A stretch of 64,000 nucleotides of DNA from Citrus sinensis (Eukaryota; Streptophyta; Magnoliopsida; Sapindales; Rutaceae): contig NC_068564.1 of NCBI RefSeq assembly GCF_022201045.2, forward strand, positions 30,471,001-30,535,000, read 5' to 3'. Made by a program: the position numbers and the translations under genes. The stretch's first letter is position 1, and each line of letters opens with the position of its first letter. Below the pieces are notes generated by a model. The model was not told the DNA's origin, did not search any database, and was given only the letters and a program-made list of their open reading frames with translations. Below, one piece after another: positions 36,201-51,400 of the stretch.

Positions 36201-38395
36201 AATTAGCAATGAGGACCGTGGTATCCAATTAGAAGATTGATTGATGAATCTGATCATGATCTTAATAACTCTATAATCTACCGGCAGTAAGTTTTGCCGT
36301 GTGATCATAGTTTGTCTGGGAACTTCCCAGATTTAAGAAAAATATATTTATGATGGTTCTTAATTTGCATTTACATGGGTTTCTGCATGCTTGTTTCTTG
36401 GGCCAGGCTTTAAACACCCTCATCTCTCTGAAGGAAACAAGACCTAGATATCTAACATAAATGTGTTCTTCTCAGTTATGAGATTTTCATGAGGCCATAT
36501 CATTTTCCTTCTATTTTTGTGCTGTTAACTAATGTTTAGCTGTCTTGTCCTCACCAGGACCGAACCTGTTACATGTGCGGGTCTCCCAATCATCTGATAA
36601 GAGACTGCCCTGCCGCTTTAAGTCCAAATCCAATGCTTCAGCAAGGTATCTTCTAGATCCTAGTTTAGTCTTTTCACTTCTTGTAGAATGTGGGAGGCTT
36701 ATTTCTTATGTTTTGTTTTTATTTTTGAATTCCAGGGAATGCCTTTTTTGCAGGAGCTTTGCGTGGTCATGCACCACCGTTCTGGAATGGACCTTCACTG
36801 GCCCATGTCAGACCCATTGCAAACATTTATGGAAATCATGGGATGATGCCCTTTAATACAACCATGGCCCCTACCACACAATTTGCTGTTCCTGCATATA
36901 TGCCATCTATGTTTGGTGGCATACCTGCCTATGGGTAATTTGAATATTGTGTCCCTTTTGAGTTTCTTTTTCTTCTTTAAGATTTGTCATGATATGGATG
37001 CTTGAAAATTTTGGCTTCATTTATTGTTTCGTGTTTAGATTTGACATGGAAGCATCTTGCAGTGGATACACGATGATGGGAGGTCCAAGAACTCCTGTTG
37101 GGGTCAATGCAGGTCGTCTCGGTCGCTCAAGGGTTCTTCATCATCAAGATTGTGAAAAGAAACAGAAGTTATCAAATATAAATATGAGGTAAATTGTTGT
37201 TTTGACATCAAGCAACAGCCATATGTTATAGATTACGTTTTGATTTATGATTGATTTGTTATGGATTTACTATATATCAGTGGTATAATATCTATTTCTA
37301 CGTAAGTCAAACACAGGGTCATTTAGTCTCAACTCTCAAATAAGAAACCACCATGCTCCCTTTTTTTGTCTGTATCTCTCCTTGTATAATTTCATCCATC
37401 TTTTATTGTCACATGGTCATACATGTATACTCATGCACTCAAACACCAAATAAAATCGGAATCATTCTAACAAATTCCTTGAATATTACTCCTCTTTTCG
37501 TTAGAAGAGGAAAAATTAACGGGCAGGTTCTTCATCTAACTTTTTTGCATTTATTTCTCTCTCTGAGCCGGCATAGCCCAGTTTCTATTTTGCTTTTACT
37601 GCTCAATATCAAAAGTGGGTGCTCCTGGGTTTGTTTTAGAAATGTAATTTTCATTTTAATTTGTTTTATACTAATATCCTACTAATGTAATTTCTGTGCT
37701 ACAGTGAGCAATCCTATGATGACGATGAAGATGAGAATGTTAACATAAAGCATCGCTATGATGAGGCAGAAAGATCGCATGACAAGAAATCTCATTTCAG
37801 TAAAGAAAGGTCTGTAAGCTTCTCTGAGGGCAGTTTTACACATAGGTCACATAAGAGACATTGGTGTTACAGTAATTTAGATGATGACAGGCACTCATTT
37901 GATAAGAAATATAAGAAAAATTCCTCTTCCTCTTATCCTTATAGAGAACGGAGGCCATGCTATCAGCTTTCAGAAGTTGAAGATATGCCTAGTAGCTCCA
38001 GCTGGCATGGTGATGAGAGGCATAAAAAACACAGCAGACAATCCAAAAAGCACAATGAAAGGGAGCAGTTTCACAGTGATTCTAGTTGGAGTCGTCACGC
38101 AGTTAAGGAGAAAGATGGTGAAAGAAAGAAACTAAAGTCTGATGTCAAACGTCACAGTCATAAACCTGATAGCTGCTCAGAATCAGGTTTGGAGCCGAGC
38201 TATTCCAGTGATAGAAAAAAGAAACAGAAAGAGAAAGATCTGAGTCATGGTTCCAGACACTCCAGGCACAAATCGAAGTCCATGGATGATGAGCCAAGTC
38301 ATGATAGGTGGTTGATGGTTAAGGGCTCAGATGAGGATCATGGAGAAGACTATCGTTATAGTGAACGAAAAAGTGGTTACATAAAGTACAGCTGA
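32941..38395 (+). CDS. DWNN-RING-CCHC protein, PQT3/RBBP6-like E3 ubiquitin ligase
   Basis: Fifteen exons: 32941-33109, 33558-33642, 33877-33946, 34224-34360, 34491-34561, 34636-34718, 34808-34938, 35062-35232, 35321-35653, 35888-35935, 36050-36090, 36558-36645, 36736-36934, 37039-37188 and 37705-38395. Exons 1-3 encode the ubiquitin-like DWNN domain (MSIRYKFRSSMNFDSV...IPSGSSVIIKRVPAG). Exons 7-8 hold a RING finger (CSLC, CCQHSFCEKC, CPKC) and exon 12 a CCHC knuckle (CYMCGSPNHLIRDC). The tail is rich in K, R, S and H with acidic patches. The family couples ubiquitin transfer to RNA processing or stress responses, probably in the nucleus. Problem: with these exons the total is one base too long. 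Exon 6 reads GAVHSRIEEDLLQTE and must change frame to reach SKSDVPQFMKLEL ahead of the RING. A donor two bases later in exon 5 (end 34563) closes the frame to 822 residues but alters the first half of exon 6. Confidence 0.85.
33160..33202. repeat. (TA)n microsatellite in intron 1
   Basis: About 21 uninterrupted TA units in the first intron of the DWNN gene. Confidence 0.95.
33265..33365. mobile_element. Small MITE in DWNN-gene intron 1
   Basis: Both ends read GGCTC(C/T)GTTTG inwards. TTC flanks each side (33262-33264, 33366-33368), consistent with a 3-bp target duplication. It is about 101 bp long and non-coding. Confidence 0.6.
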
Positions 38396-41300
38396 CCTGA
38401 TTTTTTGAGGTAAATGTGTATATGAAATTGTATATCATAGATGATGCATATGATCTTTTCATTTCAGTTAGGTATTGTATTAACTTAGTTTAATAGTAGT
38501 TCCTTTTTATTGTCCTAATTCCCTTGAACTGATGGATCTAGTACACCATTTGGACAACACAGGACTATTTGAGCTAATTTGTATTCTCTGTTGGTTTTCT
38601 TGATACAGATCTAGTTGAGTGATCGGATTTCAACAGTAGCTTCGTGGATATCTTATATCTATAATATTTGCTAACTAACCCTCTTCACTTTTATAGCTTG
38701 AGCTATGGAGGCTAGCAGTCTAGAGTTTAACTGAGGAGCAATGGTAAATTTAATATAGGTTCAACCTTGTCATAACATGCCCAACTTCTTTTTGCAGAGA
38801 TGACTGAAGCTGGTGAAGGTATGTTTCCCTTTCAAAACAGTAAAAACAAAGAATTCTTGGTTGTAATAATTTCCCCTTCCCCTTACCGCAGTTGACCCTT
38901 CTCCTGAGTATGTTGTACATTCATGCTGTAACATGTCCATAGATGTAAATTTCGGCTCCACTAGGTTGTGTGAGACTTTCCTATTTATGACCATTGTGGA
39001 TGGACCCATTGGTCACTTGTGAGCATTGCTGTTAGGGTCAATCTTAGCTGGTTATGGTTGAGGTCATCTTTTTTTCCATGGTTTTAGTGGTCAGGCATGG
39101 GCAATGCTACATACCAATTGCATTCATCTTTATTACTCTAGAAGTTTCCTGGTTACTCATTTTATGCATTAGATTCAAAATGGGGACTAGTACCGGACCA
39201 TGCAACCTTAAGTAGTTGGAGAGATAGAATGTGTGACCCCTTACACTCAGACGGTGTTGAATGGTATTTAGCTTGGTCTTTTCAAGATTTAGGTTGACTT
39301 TTTCTGGTACTTGGTCTTGCATTGAAATTTGTTTTGCTTTTTGAGTATGTTTCTTACGGGACTAGATTCTAATACTTAGCTGCATAGCTAGTCCCAAAAT
39401 TAAATTGAAAGAATGTGGTATGGCATGGATATGATGTGCCTTTGTCTTGCTCCTGCACTTAAAAGGTGTAGTTGGTATCATGGCTCTGTTTCGTAGATTG
39501 TTTGATATCCTGTCCAGCACAGGTTTTAAAATTTGGAAAAAGTTTGTAATTTGTTGGTGGGCTGATAGCCAATTATCTGCAATTATTGTCGGGATCAGTT
39601 GGTCTAACCTTCCATTTTACTGAGCATTATTCATTTTGGTGGATAATTCTTCCATTCAGCTTGGTTGTTACCTTTCTGGAATAGGGAAAGTTGGAAACAA
39701 ATCTGTATCTAGGTTTTCCGTTATTGAGGTAGCTGTCCTCTTAAGATTTCTATGCTAAGCTTTGTTGTTCTTGAGTCTGCATATATTACAAGGGTTCTTT
39801 GTTATTCCCATGGTTCTTTTCTTCTTAGCTTGGCGTGACATGGCATTTTTTTCAACTCAGTCAGATACTTTGATTTTGTTCAGTAGCTTTACAATTCATT
39901 AAGTGCTTACAAAATAAGCGGTCTCTTAGCTGACTGCACTGCAAATTTTGTTGGTTGGCGAGCAAAAAATGAGTACTACATATTCTGGACTTTTATTTTC
40001 GTCCTAGTTGTAGTGTTGCTATCGTTTTTGGGTCTAATCATGAAGGTGAATGGGTGCTGGTGTGAGGAGATAATCCATGTGTTTTGTGCCTAACCTTCTG
40101 GATTATGTTAGAGACTTAATGGTATGTTTGATTTGAAGAAAGGAAAAGAAAGGTGTAGAGAGGAGGGGAGGGGAAATGAGGGGGACAAAAAGGGGAAGAG
40201 AGATGAATTTCATGTTAAAATAAACAATAAGATTAAAATTTATTCTCTCTCTCGTATTTGTTTTTTTAATCGCCTTTTCACTCCTTTCTTCTCTTTTCCA
40301 CTACTCTCATTTTTTGTGACTATTTTTGAAGCCTGGCTTATCCTCGGCTTTATTAGCTATCTGTTAAATCTTTTGCAACCATGGGCATTTGTGCAGCGTA
40401 CAGCTGTATGTAGGTCCACCGGACACGTTTGATGCACGGGAACCTTGGCCTTTTGTTCATTGCGTTGACCCTGCATTAGGTATCCTCATTCTCTTTTTGG
40501 GTCTTGCTAGTTTCAAAATTTGAAAAATCTTCTAGATAAATTGACATTTTTTAATTTAATCTTAAACTATTGAAATCATCAACATCTCACTATTTACTGT
40601 GAAAAATGCTAGGGTAAATAGGGCCGCAATGATGAAATTCTTTGTTCTAACTTTTTGTTTTTTTAATGATGAATGAGGTGGGTTGATGTTCTGCTTTCAA
40701 TAAGTTGGGGTAATTTGTTTTCAATAAGTTTGAGGTATACTAATATATGTTATTTATGAAGGGGTAAATTGAAATTTACTTAAATATGAAGGTTGGTGAT
40801 ATTTTCACCTCATAATTTTATGTAAATTTACTTCATTTCAAAAAATTATTTTAAAAAGTCCATATTATTTTTAAAATTTAAAATAAAAAATTTAAACAAT
40901 TAATTAATTAGATCTCTTGACTTGATCATTAATGTTGTTTCTTTTCTTTATATTTTTTAAATACTAATATTACAATTAGATTAAAATACATATTATAAAA
41001 AAATATTATTGGTATTTACAAGTTAAGATAGTAGTGGAATTAGTTTGCATTAAATTGTTGGAAGTACTGTTAAGAATTTTACCTTCTCTAATATTCAAGA
41101 AATGTTTAGTCCACGTATATTTAATAAGGGAGGAATGGCTTCACTCAATTATTACTAATTGAGGAAGGACTAAATCTTCCATAATATTTTCATGAGGGTT
41201 CGAACATAACCACTCAACCTTTGATCATTAATGTTGTTTTTAAGGTAATTTTAATTTGATTATTTTATTCTTGTTACATAAAATGACTAAATTGTTCAAA

Positions 41301-41643
41301 AAACCATATGTTTTTGCACTACAAGTTTAAACAATTGATGAGGATTTAATTGGCTAATTGTTCAAATTCTTTTTTATTTGAAATTATTAAAAATAATATG
41401 AATTTTTTTTAATAATTTTTTTTAAGTGAAGTGGGTTTACATAATTTGAGGGGGTGAAAATCACCACTAAAATATAAATGTATGTAGGTAGAAGGTAATT
41501 GCAGTTATTTTTTTTTGTTTTTTCTTTTCTTTAAGCTTTCAATAAAGAAGACTTGTCTTTGAAAATTAATTTGGAAAAGTGCTTTTCCTGAACAAGCCCC
41601 TTAAATTTGCTGTTTAAAAAATAATTGTGAAGTGTCTTATTCA
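38396..41643. other. 3' flank of DWNN gene and intergenic DNA
   Basis: Starts with the 3' UTR of the E3 ligase gene; splice-like sites near 38797-38820 hint at a spliced 3' UTR. Near 40113-40320 a GGTATGTTTGATTTG start followed by purine-rich, then pyrimidine-rich sequence looks like another MITE, with TIRs resembling those at 29278, but the right end is unclear. No other gene is supported. Confidence 0.45.
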
Positions 41644-42560
41644 TTTTTGTTGTGTTTACTCACTGAAGTGAGAGTGAAGAGTATAAATATCTCTCACTTT
41701 AATGTTTACTTGTTTATATGAGGAAATGGAAGTCTTACTACTTGGGTTTTACTCATTTTTGGAGTGTGAAGTGGAATTCTCATCACATTCCTACTCCCTC
41801 CTCTTTTTTCTCATTCCCTTATTAAATATAATATAATTATATTTGTTAAAATAAAATATTATTACATTTACTTAAAAATAATATTATTATATTTATTTAA
41901 ATAATATTTATTTAATAATATTACATTTATTATAGATAATAATATTACACTCACATATATATTATTGTATTTAGTTAAAAATAATAATTTACTTAATCTA
42001 AGTTAAAATTTTTTTAAAATACTATTGTTATATCCATAAATAATTAATAACGTTATTATATATTTATTTAATTTTAATAGTATTATATTTATTTAATGTT
42101 CATAATAATTAATAATAAGTAGTCTATTCTAAGAAAAATATTAATTTTGTACTATATTATTAATAATAATGTATTATGTGTTGCTTTTATCAATACGTTT
42201 TAATTTACATAATTAAAATTAAAATTAAAATTAAAAAATTATAATTTACGTAATCAATAATATTATTAATTTATATAATTAAAATAACAATAAAATAAAT
42301 AGTTTATGTTATAAATATATAATTTTTATTTTAGTAAAAATTATAATTCTTTAAATAGGGGTAAAACAAGAATTTGAAACAATTTATTATTAGTCCAAAA
42401 CAAAATATACACATAAATGAGATTTTAATTTTTATTCGACATTCTGATTTTAGTGTACTACTTTCACTCCCACTCTACACTTTCAGTCTTAGGATTCCTA
42501 ATCTTATGATTCTCACTCTTTAGGATTCTCAATTGAATTTGAGAAATAAACGATACCCTC
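41644..42560. mobile_element. MITE, family 2, copy 2
   Basis: Shares with 15574-16437 the GTGTTTACT start, a second internal TGTTTACTTGTTTA block, the AT-rich TTTAATAATATTA-type interior, and inverted ACTCCCACTCTACACT and GAGAAATAAACGATACCC blocks at the right end. Ends are approximate; no coding frame. Confidence 0.68.
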
Positions 42561-43897
42561 AACTACACTAATTGAAGGTTGCAGACCTCCATTCTAACTA
42601 TTTGGAAAGGTTTTAATTTTATACTGGCATGGACCTATGAATTGCCTAGTACTTTAATTTTCTTCTCCCTTGAGGAGTACTTCAACCAAACATTGTTACA
42701 TAGACAAACACTTTTTAGCTATTTCTCTTTTTTTTTTCTTTTTGAAAAGAGATTTCAATTAATTCAACGAGGAAAAAAGATACATCACTTGTGAAGGGTA
42801 TAAACCTTTTCACACAATAGTTTCGCATTTCTCTAAAGCTAACTTAGCGAAAGAGTGGATAATGACATTACAAGATTTAGGCGTATACTTGATACTAACA
42901 CGCTTGAAGCTTTCAAAAGGTTTTATTTGTATAAAAAAGGTTTCGAAGTTTTAAAAACGCTAAAAAGTACTCTTGCTTGAAATGAATTCGATGTGTTTAC
43001 TGTACACATTAGATGAGTGTAGAATTTTCAGTCCTTTTTAACGTTGGATGATTACTTATTTGATATTGATTTTAATCTCAATTTGGAAGAGTATTTTTTC
43101 GCAAATAAATTCGTATAAGTATAATTCTAAAATTTAAAATATTTGAGAATTGAGTACATAAGTTTTTGTTCTGGTCTTATGGCATATTTGTATGTCATTT
43201 TTTTTTCTTATACGAGTTTTAGAATTCAAAGTGTCATCAATATTTAACTTGAAACCATTAATATATATTAACAATTTGAGTTGCATATATTTAGTAATTT
43301 TTATGTATTATTTTTTAGTATTTTTTTCTCATTTTGAATATTTTATAATGCGCTATTTAATGAAAAATATGACCTATTTGAAAGACGAAGCCCAAAATAG
43401 AGTTAGATTTTCTTCTAAATGATGGGAAGAAAATTCCTTCTACATTAAACACGGCGGACTTGAATTGTTACCCACTTGTCAAGGAAGATTGCGGGACTAC
43501 CGAGGGTGCATGATAATAAAGTGGTTCTGAACCTGCCTTTTGATAGATTTAGGGAACATGTAACATATTACAGAAATAGAATGGAAGCTTAAAGATTTTT
43601 ATACAAGGAATATAAAAGACAAGGAGTTTCCACAGAAAGTACAATGTCTTCTAAAAATAACTAATATGATTCAATGTTAACTTAGTAATAGGAGAGTGAA
43701 ACAAATATTGGGAGATACGTGAACTTTCGGTAATTGATGGCATCATGGACTGTAATTTATAGCATAAAATGGTCAGTAATTGTGTGCAACATGTCACTTT
43801 CCACACATTTTAAATACAAGTCATATAATTTGGGAATTTGTTATGTACATGACACTTCAAAAGTGTGACCGTTTACGGTCATCGTAATAACAAACCA
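42561..43897. other. Intergenic, NdhU 3' flank
   Basis: AT-rich sequence with no supportable gene. The last part is the downstream region of the NdhU gene on the minus strand. Confidence 0.45.
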
Positions 43898-45343
43898 TTA
43901 TCGATTTAGGGCAATGGATAAAACGAAGCTTAATATCAACCACCCTAACATGAAATACCCCACCAATCTAGTTGGCCCGACATCCTCCGGTTCCTGGGAT
44001 GATTAAAAGTAAAACGAATTCGTATCAGGATTCAGGAGTGAGACCATATTACATATAAGGGGGGAAAAAACTGCATATCGTCTGATGTGACATTAGAAAT
44101 AATTGCAAGGTGAGTAGATTACATTGGCGTAGATGATTTTCTGGAAGTGATAAAATCAAATAAAACCTTTCGACTTTTAAACTCTATCAGTTTATTTTAT
44201 TTAAAATAAAATTCCACATGCTTTGAATAATAAACAAATAAATTAGGATAAAACTTCTGATTTTATGAACTATTTATTAAAAAAAAATTGGAACACTGAT
44301 TTTATTAACTTGAAAAGCTAGTTGCTGTATGCTTGATAAATTACAATGATTGTTCATAAGATATTACAATTTTAAAATCAAAAGCAAGATAGGTGCACAT
44401 ATATACATATCTAGCAATTTTCAAATCACAAGCAGATAGATAGGTCCATATATACCTGTGGCGGTGGTGTCCCTTTTGGGGTCTGCGTGACGTCCACCTC
44501 AAATGGCCATACATATCTATCTGGATTCTCAGTCCTTGCCAAGCTCCAATCATACAGTCTTCTTTCTTCCTCAGATGATAGAATTGAGTATGATTCCTAT
44601 TAAACAGTTCAAAAATAGATATCATTCTGTTTAAATTAGACTTACTAATTCGCCATCCTAATTTTCCTATCAGAAATTGAGCAATCTTTAAATTAAAGTG
44701 ACAAGGTTATGCACGCAAACTGACTTTCAAGAGCTTTATTTTCTTGCTCTCCTCTTCTTCATCTAGCCCCTGATCCTTGAGCCCTTCTAGTTTGTTTTTA
44801 TATGCAAGTGCAACCTGTTGCATCAGAAAAGCAATGAGATGGAGAAAGAGTTAGGAGAAAAAAGAAAGAAAAAGCTGATTTGAGAATTGACCTCATCAAA
44901 TGAACACCCTCTTCGAAGTTCAAGTCTGCCATAATGATCCGCGTCTGTAATTGCTGCATTCTAAACAAAAACTTGGTCAATTGAATGCATATGCGTATGG
45001 AGCTTTTAGAAAAATATCAACATGCAAGGGTTAACGTGAAATACTGATAAGTGCAAAGACAGAAGGGTAGATGATGTTCATTACCAATTCCACGAAGAGC
45101 TCGCTCAACATTGAGAGCAGAGATCAAAGAGGAAGGATCTGACCGGGCTTCTGGTTCTATCTCTGTTGACCCAGTTTCTGCTGATACATCACCCGTGTTT
45201 CTAACAGTAAGTTGTTTACGTGGTCTTGTTGGAAAGTAAGAATTGATCGAATGGGATAACAAAGAGTTTCTTTTAGGCGATGGAGTGTAGAAATTTTTCT
45301 GGGAAATGCAGACGGTTGCGGTGGTGGATGATATAGCGGCCAT
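43898..45343 (-). CDS. NDHU: NdhU, chloroplast NDH complex subunit U (J-like, membrane-anchored)
   Basis: Five exons on the minus strand, 45085-45343, 44892-44953, 44725-44814, 44456-44596 and 43898-43993, join in phase to 215 residues. The N-terminus is rich in S and T, lacks acidic residues for about 45 positions, and looks like a chloroplast transit peptide. Next come LNVERALRG, ITDADHYGRLEL and the J-like region ending YSILSSEEERRLYDWSLAR, then RYVWPFEVDVTQTPKG. Exon 5 encodes EPEDVGPTRLVGYF and a single membrane helix (MLGWLILSFVLSIAL) ending NR. This order matches plant NdhU. Known role: part of the ferredoxin-binding side of the thylakoid NDH complex in cyclic electron flow. The exon 2 acceptor after GAATGCAG is chosen because it alone continues the frame. 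The gene lies head-to-head with a tRNA-Asp about 200 bp away. Confidence 0.93.
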
Positions 45344-45549
45344 GGTGGGTAGGTGACCGTTTTCTGAGGTTTCTTTTTAGACTTGGTTCGCTTTGGAGGG
45401 AAGGGATAAGGCAAAGTGGCTAGATTCTGTTTTCGCCAGAAGAATGTTATCGTAAGACTCTTTAAGACAAATGGACGGTTCTGATTTGTCCAAGTGCTGT
45501 TTTTAAATGTTAATAAAGATTTAAAAGGCTGAACACTGCCAACAATCAG

Positions 45550-45621
45550 GTCGTTGTAGTATAGTGGTAAGTATTCCCGCCTGTCACGCGGGTGACCCGG
45601 GTTCGATCCCCGGCAACGGCG
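45550..45621 (+). tRNA. tRNA-Asp (anticodon GUC)
   Basis: A 72-nt cloverleaf starting GTCGTTGTAGTATAGTGG and ending CCCCGGCAACGGCG. The acceptor stem GTCGTTG pairs with CAACGGC, allowing one G-U. The anticodon loop CCTGTCACG contains GTC. The T-arm GGGTTCGATCCC doubles as the internal B box. The terminal G is the discriminator expected for Asp; CCA is not encoded, as usual in plants. The sequence matches the conserved nuclear plant tRNA-Asp and has no intron. Confidence 0.97.
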
Positions 45622-45624
45622 TTA

Positions 45625-45630
45625 TTTTTT
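45625..45630 (+). terminator. RNA polymerase III terminator of tRNA-Asp
   Basis: A run of six T residues begins four bases after the mature 3' end, the standard Pol III stop signal. Confidence 0.85.
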
Positions 45631-46150
45631 ATCAATCTCTAGAGTCAAGAAAACAAGGTTGTTGAGCGTGGAAAGTATTTTATTTTCTCCTCGCATATGC
45701 TTTCCCGCTCAACTAAACTTGCAAATAAATCAACGATCATTTGACAGGAAGGAAGAAAAAAAAAAAAAACACACACACACACACACACACAAAGAAATAT
45801 TGTATGTTGAGATCATATTCAATTTGAATCCGTCACAGATTCTATCAATTACTATCTTTGAAACAGTCGTGGACATTATCGAATCTACAAGTTCGGCACA
45901 TATTAGATCATTGAATACGGAACAAGTCTTTGAAAACAAAGATGGGCACATTTATTTGATTTTATTTTTTTTCTTTTGAATATATCTATTAGATATTTAC
46001 TGGGGCTGTATATATTATATTGTATTTTAGAGATGTCAAAAACTATGAAAGAAAAAAAATATTGTAACTAAAACCTTGGTCGTACGATATATAAATGCGC
46101 CCAATATTATTAGATCAGCAATGGATCCATTTAAACAATTAAGGGAAAAA
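45631..46150. other. Intergenic, no gene
   Basis: Contains an A-run followed by a CA microsatellite near 45770-45791. No coding content is supported. Confidence 0.5.
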
Positions 46151-46151
46151 A

Positions 46152-46716
46152 GTTTGTTTAATTCCTATATTTTGAGGTTAGTATCCATTTAATTTCTATA
46201 TTTTTAAAAATACTTTAAAATGTCCATATTGTTAAACTATTAATAACATTTTATCAGTACTTTTTATTCATTTTAACTTACTTTTACAATATTATTATCT
46301 TATAATAATGTTTCTTTTTCTTTTTTAAAGGAGAGAACATATATTAATTTTTATGAAGCTCGTGTATGTTCAAAAAAAATTGTAAAAAAATTAAATTAAC
46401 AATTTTTTGAGACATTAATTAAAAAAACTAATATATTAACTCATTAAGTTACCATTTTTTTTACATTAATAAAAGAACTAACATATTAACTCTTCATTAA
46501 AGTGTTCCACAAAAATAAATATGTATTATTTTTATTTTTGTCTTATTTTTGAGGTTAAATTGGTAATTTTTTCTTTTCATTAATGTCCACAAAAAGAAAT
46601 ATTATTGTAAGAGGATAATATTATAAAAGCTAATCAAAAGGAACAAAAAGTAACAATAGGTGTTAATAATTTAACAACATTCATGTTTTGAGATATTTTA
46701 AAAAATATAAAGATTA
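46152..46716. mobile_element. Large foldback MITE directly upstream of the RPS3 copy
   Basis: The left arm begins GTTTGTTTAATTCCTATATT and the right arm, read inwards from the other strand, GTTTAATCTTTATATTTTTT. The arms stay complementary for about 165 bp, including TTGTTAAA(C/T)TATTAA, TTACTTTT and CTTATAATAATGTTTC-like blocks. The interior is AT-rich and non-coding. The right edge ends a few bases ahead of the telo-box-like motif at 46721. I could not define a target duplication, so the ends are approximate. Confidence 0.72.
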
Positions 46717-46720
46717 AACA

Positions 46721-46729
46721 TTAGGGTTT
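46721..46729 (-). promoter_or_regulatory. Telo-box motif (AAACCCTAA)
   Basis: TTAGGGTTT on the plus strand is the telo-box AAACCCTAA on the other. It lies 37 bp before the ATG of the RPS3 copy. Telo-boxes are common in promoters and leaders of plant ribosomal protein genes, so this fits a retained fragment of the original promoter. Confidence 0.65.
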
Positions 46730-46765
46730 CTCATACTAAAAGAGTTTTGGACTCTCTGAAACAAC

Positions 46766-48490
<1,725 letters not shown>

Positions 48491-51400
48491 TTCCTGATTT
48501 TTGGGTCGTGTTTCCTAATAATGGTCAGTTTTGAGAATTAATGCTCTTCGTATAATTCTTTAACCCATACAACTTTGTTTATTATCATTTTCTTAAGCAG
48601 TTTTTAAATAAAGCAGTAGGTGTTTGGACCTCTGGTAATTAATTATAGAAAGCGCTTTAATGTGCTTTTATTGTTATTTTAATTAGATGTTTAGTTTTTG
48701 TGACTAAAAAATATATGGAAGCAATTATAGAAGAAATAAGTTAATCGGAGAAAATTAATTTGGAATTTCAAAAATATTTTGGTATTTAGGGTACAAGTCT
48801 TCCTAAATATAATTGATCATGTTGCACAACATATATAATAAAGCCTCTCTATGGAGATACTCTATATAGGAATAACCTCTAAATAATCATAAAAAATCGT
48901 GCTCCCAATTTGCACTAGTTATAATAAGTTATAATTTTTCTAAATCCTATCTTAAAAACTTATCTCCACATAAATAATAATTTTTTTAAATATTGCAAAA
49001 AGTATATGCTATGTTACATTAAAGGTTTAAGATGGTATAAAATATTCTTTTAAAGTTGCTTAACACAATGATTTTTTTTAATAGTTGTTTCCAATTCATT
49101 GTATAATATTTATAGAAATTACATTGAGAGAAAAATATTAAAAATATTAAAAAGAATGAAAATGTTTAGATTTTAAGATGACTTTGCATATTCTCAATCA
49201 TACAAGATTAATATTGTATATACATTACTTCTATATCACTTGAACTAAAGATAAATAAGTCAAAATTAATAATTTTTGTAACTACACCTCTATTAATTTA
49301 TAATCTACTCATATTAATAAAAGTAATTGGTTTCAACATTATGACTATAGACAAGTTTTACTATAATACTGCTTATTATTAATGTTAATGCTAGTTTAAA
49401 TATTAACTTAAAAGTTAAAAGTATAATTTGAACCTAAAGAATAGAATTATAATAAATGGTCCATAAGATGGAAAACTAACAACTAGCTTACTAAATCTAA
49501 GTACACGTAACAACAAAAAAGATAAAGATAATCTAAAAATAGGTTAAAATAAAAATATCTAGAAAAAAAATTGGGAGATGGTGTCATAGGTAAATAGATC
49601 TCACCAAACTCTTTTATTATTCATCAATTCTTTACACTACTTATCTTTGAAGATCATTAATTATTATGACAAAAGATAAAAAAAAAAAAAAAAAACTGAA
49701 TCAATACCAATCCTGCACTCATTTGATGCCATCGTTGATTGTCACCACTGCATTTGAGCTACAATTGTTTGAAGAATGGTGAAAGGGAGTAAAAAAAAAA
49801 TGATCATGTCTTTGGTGCGATGTCATTCTAATACAGAGTTATATTTACAGTCAATGTGATTCGGCCACATGGTTCGCGAATGGCCGATGAATCTACACAA
49901 TAGTGGTACCAATAAAAAATAACAAATAAAAATATAGTAGCAGGGATCAAATTCAATACTTGGTATGCCAATATCACTGCTTTTTAAGAAAATTTTAGTC
50001 ATTTTCAGTATTCACAATCATAAGGATGAAATTTTGTTTTAAACATAACAGTACAATCCCATTCCCACAGTAATAAGAGATAAGATGACAGTGTACACAA
50101 TTAAAGTATAAGCATAAATGCCGTTGGAAATTGAGCGAGTTAGCATCCGAGGAAAGCCTAATTTAACAAATCGACCCGATCATGTTTGACATCGAATTGA
50201 ATTGAAGCCAATCTTTAAGAATTTTCTATCATTTCGTAGAAGCATCAGTACAGCACGTGTGCAAGACAATTTGACGGCACGACACTCATTATCCCCCGCA
50301 CTCTTGAGGACATATTGGGAGAAATATTAGGATTTTGGAGCACCAAGCGAGCAGCCCACAGTGCCACATTTCAACATGGGTTTGTCTTGCTTTTGCCTTT
50401 TCTGAGATTTTCTCTGCACTCGACTTTTATCATTCCCCTTTCCTGATTATATTAATGGTGTGTAGTGGGCAGCACCAAGCACGCCTCATGCGTGAATCTC
50501 TTCTATGATTCATTGCTCCATCACGTTTTCTTTATTTTTTCATTTTTTTTAAGCACCTCAAAGAATATTCAACATATGTATAATTTTTTTTTAAAGGTGG
50601 GGTAGATCTCATTTTATTTAGGTGTAGATTTGTGATATCTACTAGGTAAACTTTTATATTAAAGTTATATGTTATGACTGTGTGAATTTATGCTCCCACT
50701 AAATCAATCTTCTTCAAAATTTTACATACAAGAAAAGAATGACTGAATGATAATTTATATGTCCATTAAGATTTTACACATTTATGGTCTACGTAAGATT
50801 TCAAAGTACACAACAATTAACAAGCAGATAAAAGGATTGATACCATCCCAAGTTTCTTTGAATAGTCATTGTATCCAATCCCCTCAATTGGTAAGAGTTG
50901 AAACGACACAAGTCATGATTAGGAGTTTCAGATCAGATCTACAGAACATGGGCATAATAGTTGACCTTGTATGAGAAAACGAAATGGAAAAAAGTTTTGA
51001 CTCTCTTTGGTGGCTTGGATTATTAAAGTGATTGACCTTAATGGAACACATCGGAGAAAAAATCCTCAACCCCAAAAAATAAATGAGCACAAAGGCCTTG
51101 AAAGTGATTTGTGAGCCGTCCTTACAATGAACAAAGACCAAAACACCTTGTGCTGGTGCAATTCATTTAAAATAATAAAAATAGTTGCAACATTGTCCCC
51201 CCATTACAAGAAGGGGAGGAAAAAAAAAAAGTTATCGCAACCTAAAGCGCACTTCCTTTTCGTGCTCCCCTGGATCACCTTCCTCCAAAATTATCATCAG
51301 TTCATAGATTATATTTATATATACTGTTCAACCCTTCATTTAACTTTGATTCTATAAACTAGTTTGATGATGAATCATATCGTTACATGATGACTGATAT

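Noticed and set aside
40113-40320. Purine-rich then pyrimidine-rich block with a GGTATGTTTG start
   Set aside because: It resembles the ends of the 29278 element, but a matching right end and target duplication could not be fixed, so it is mentioned only within the intergenic entry.
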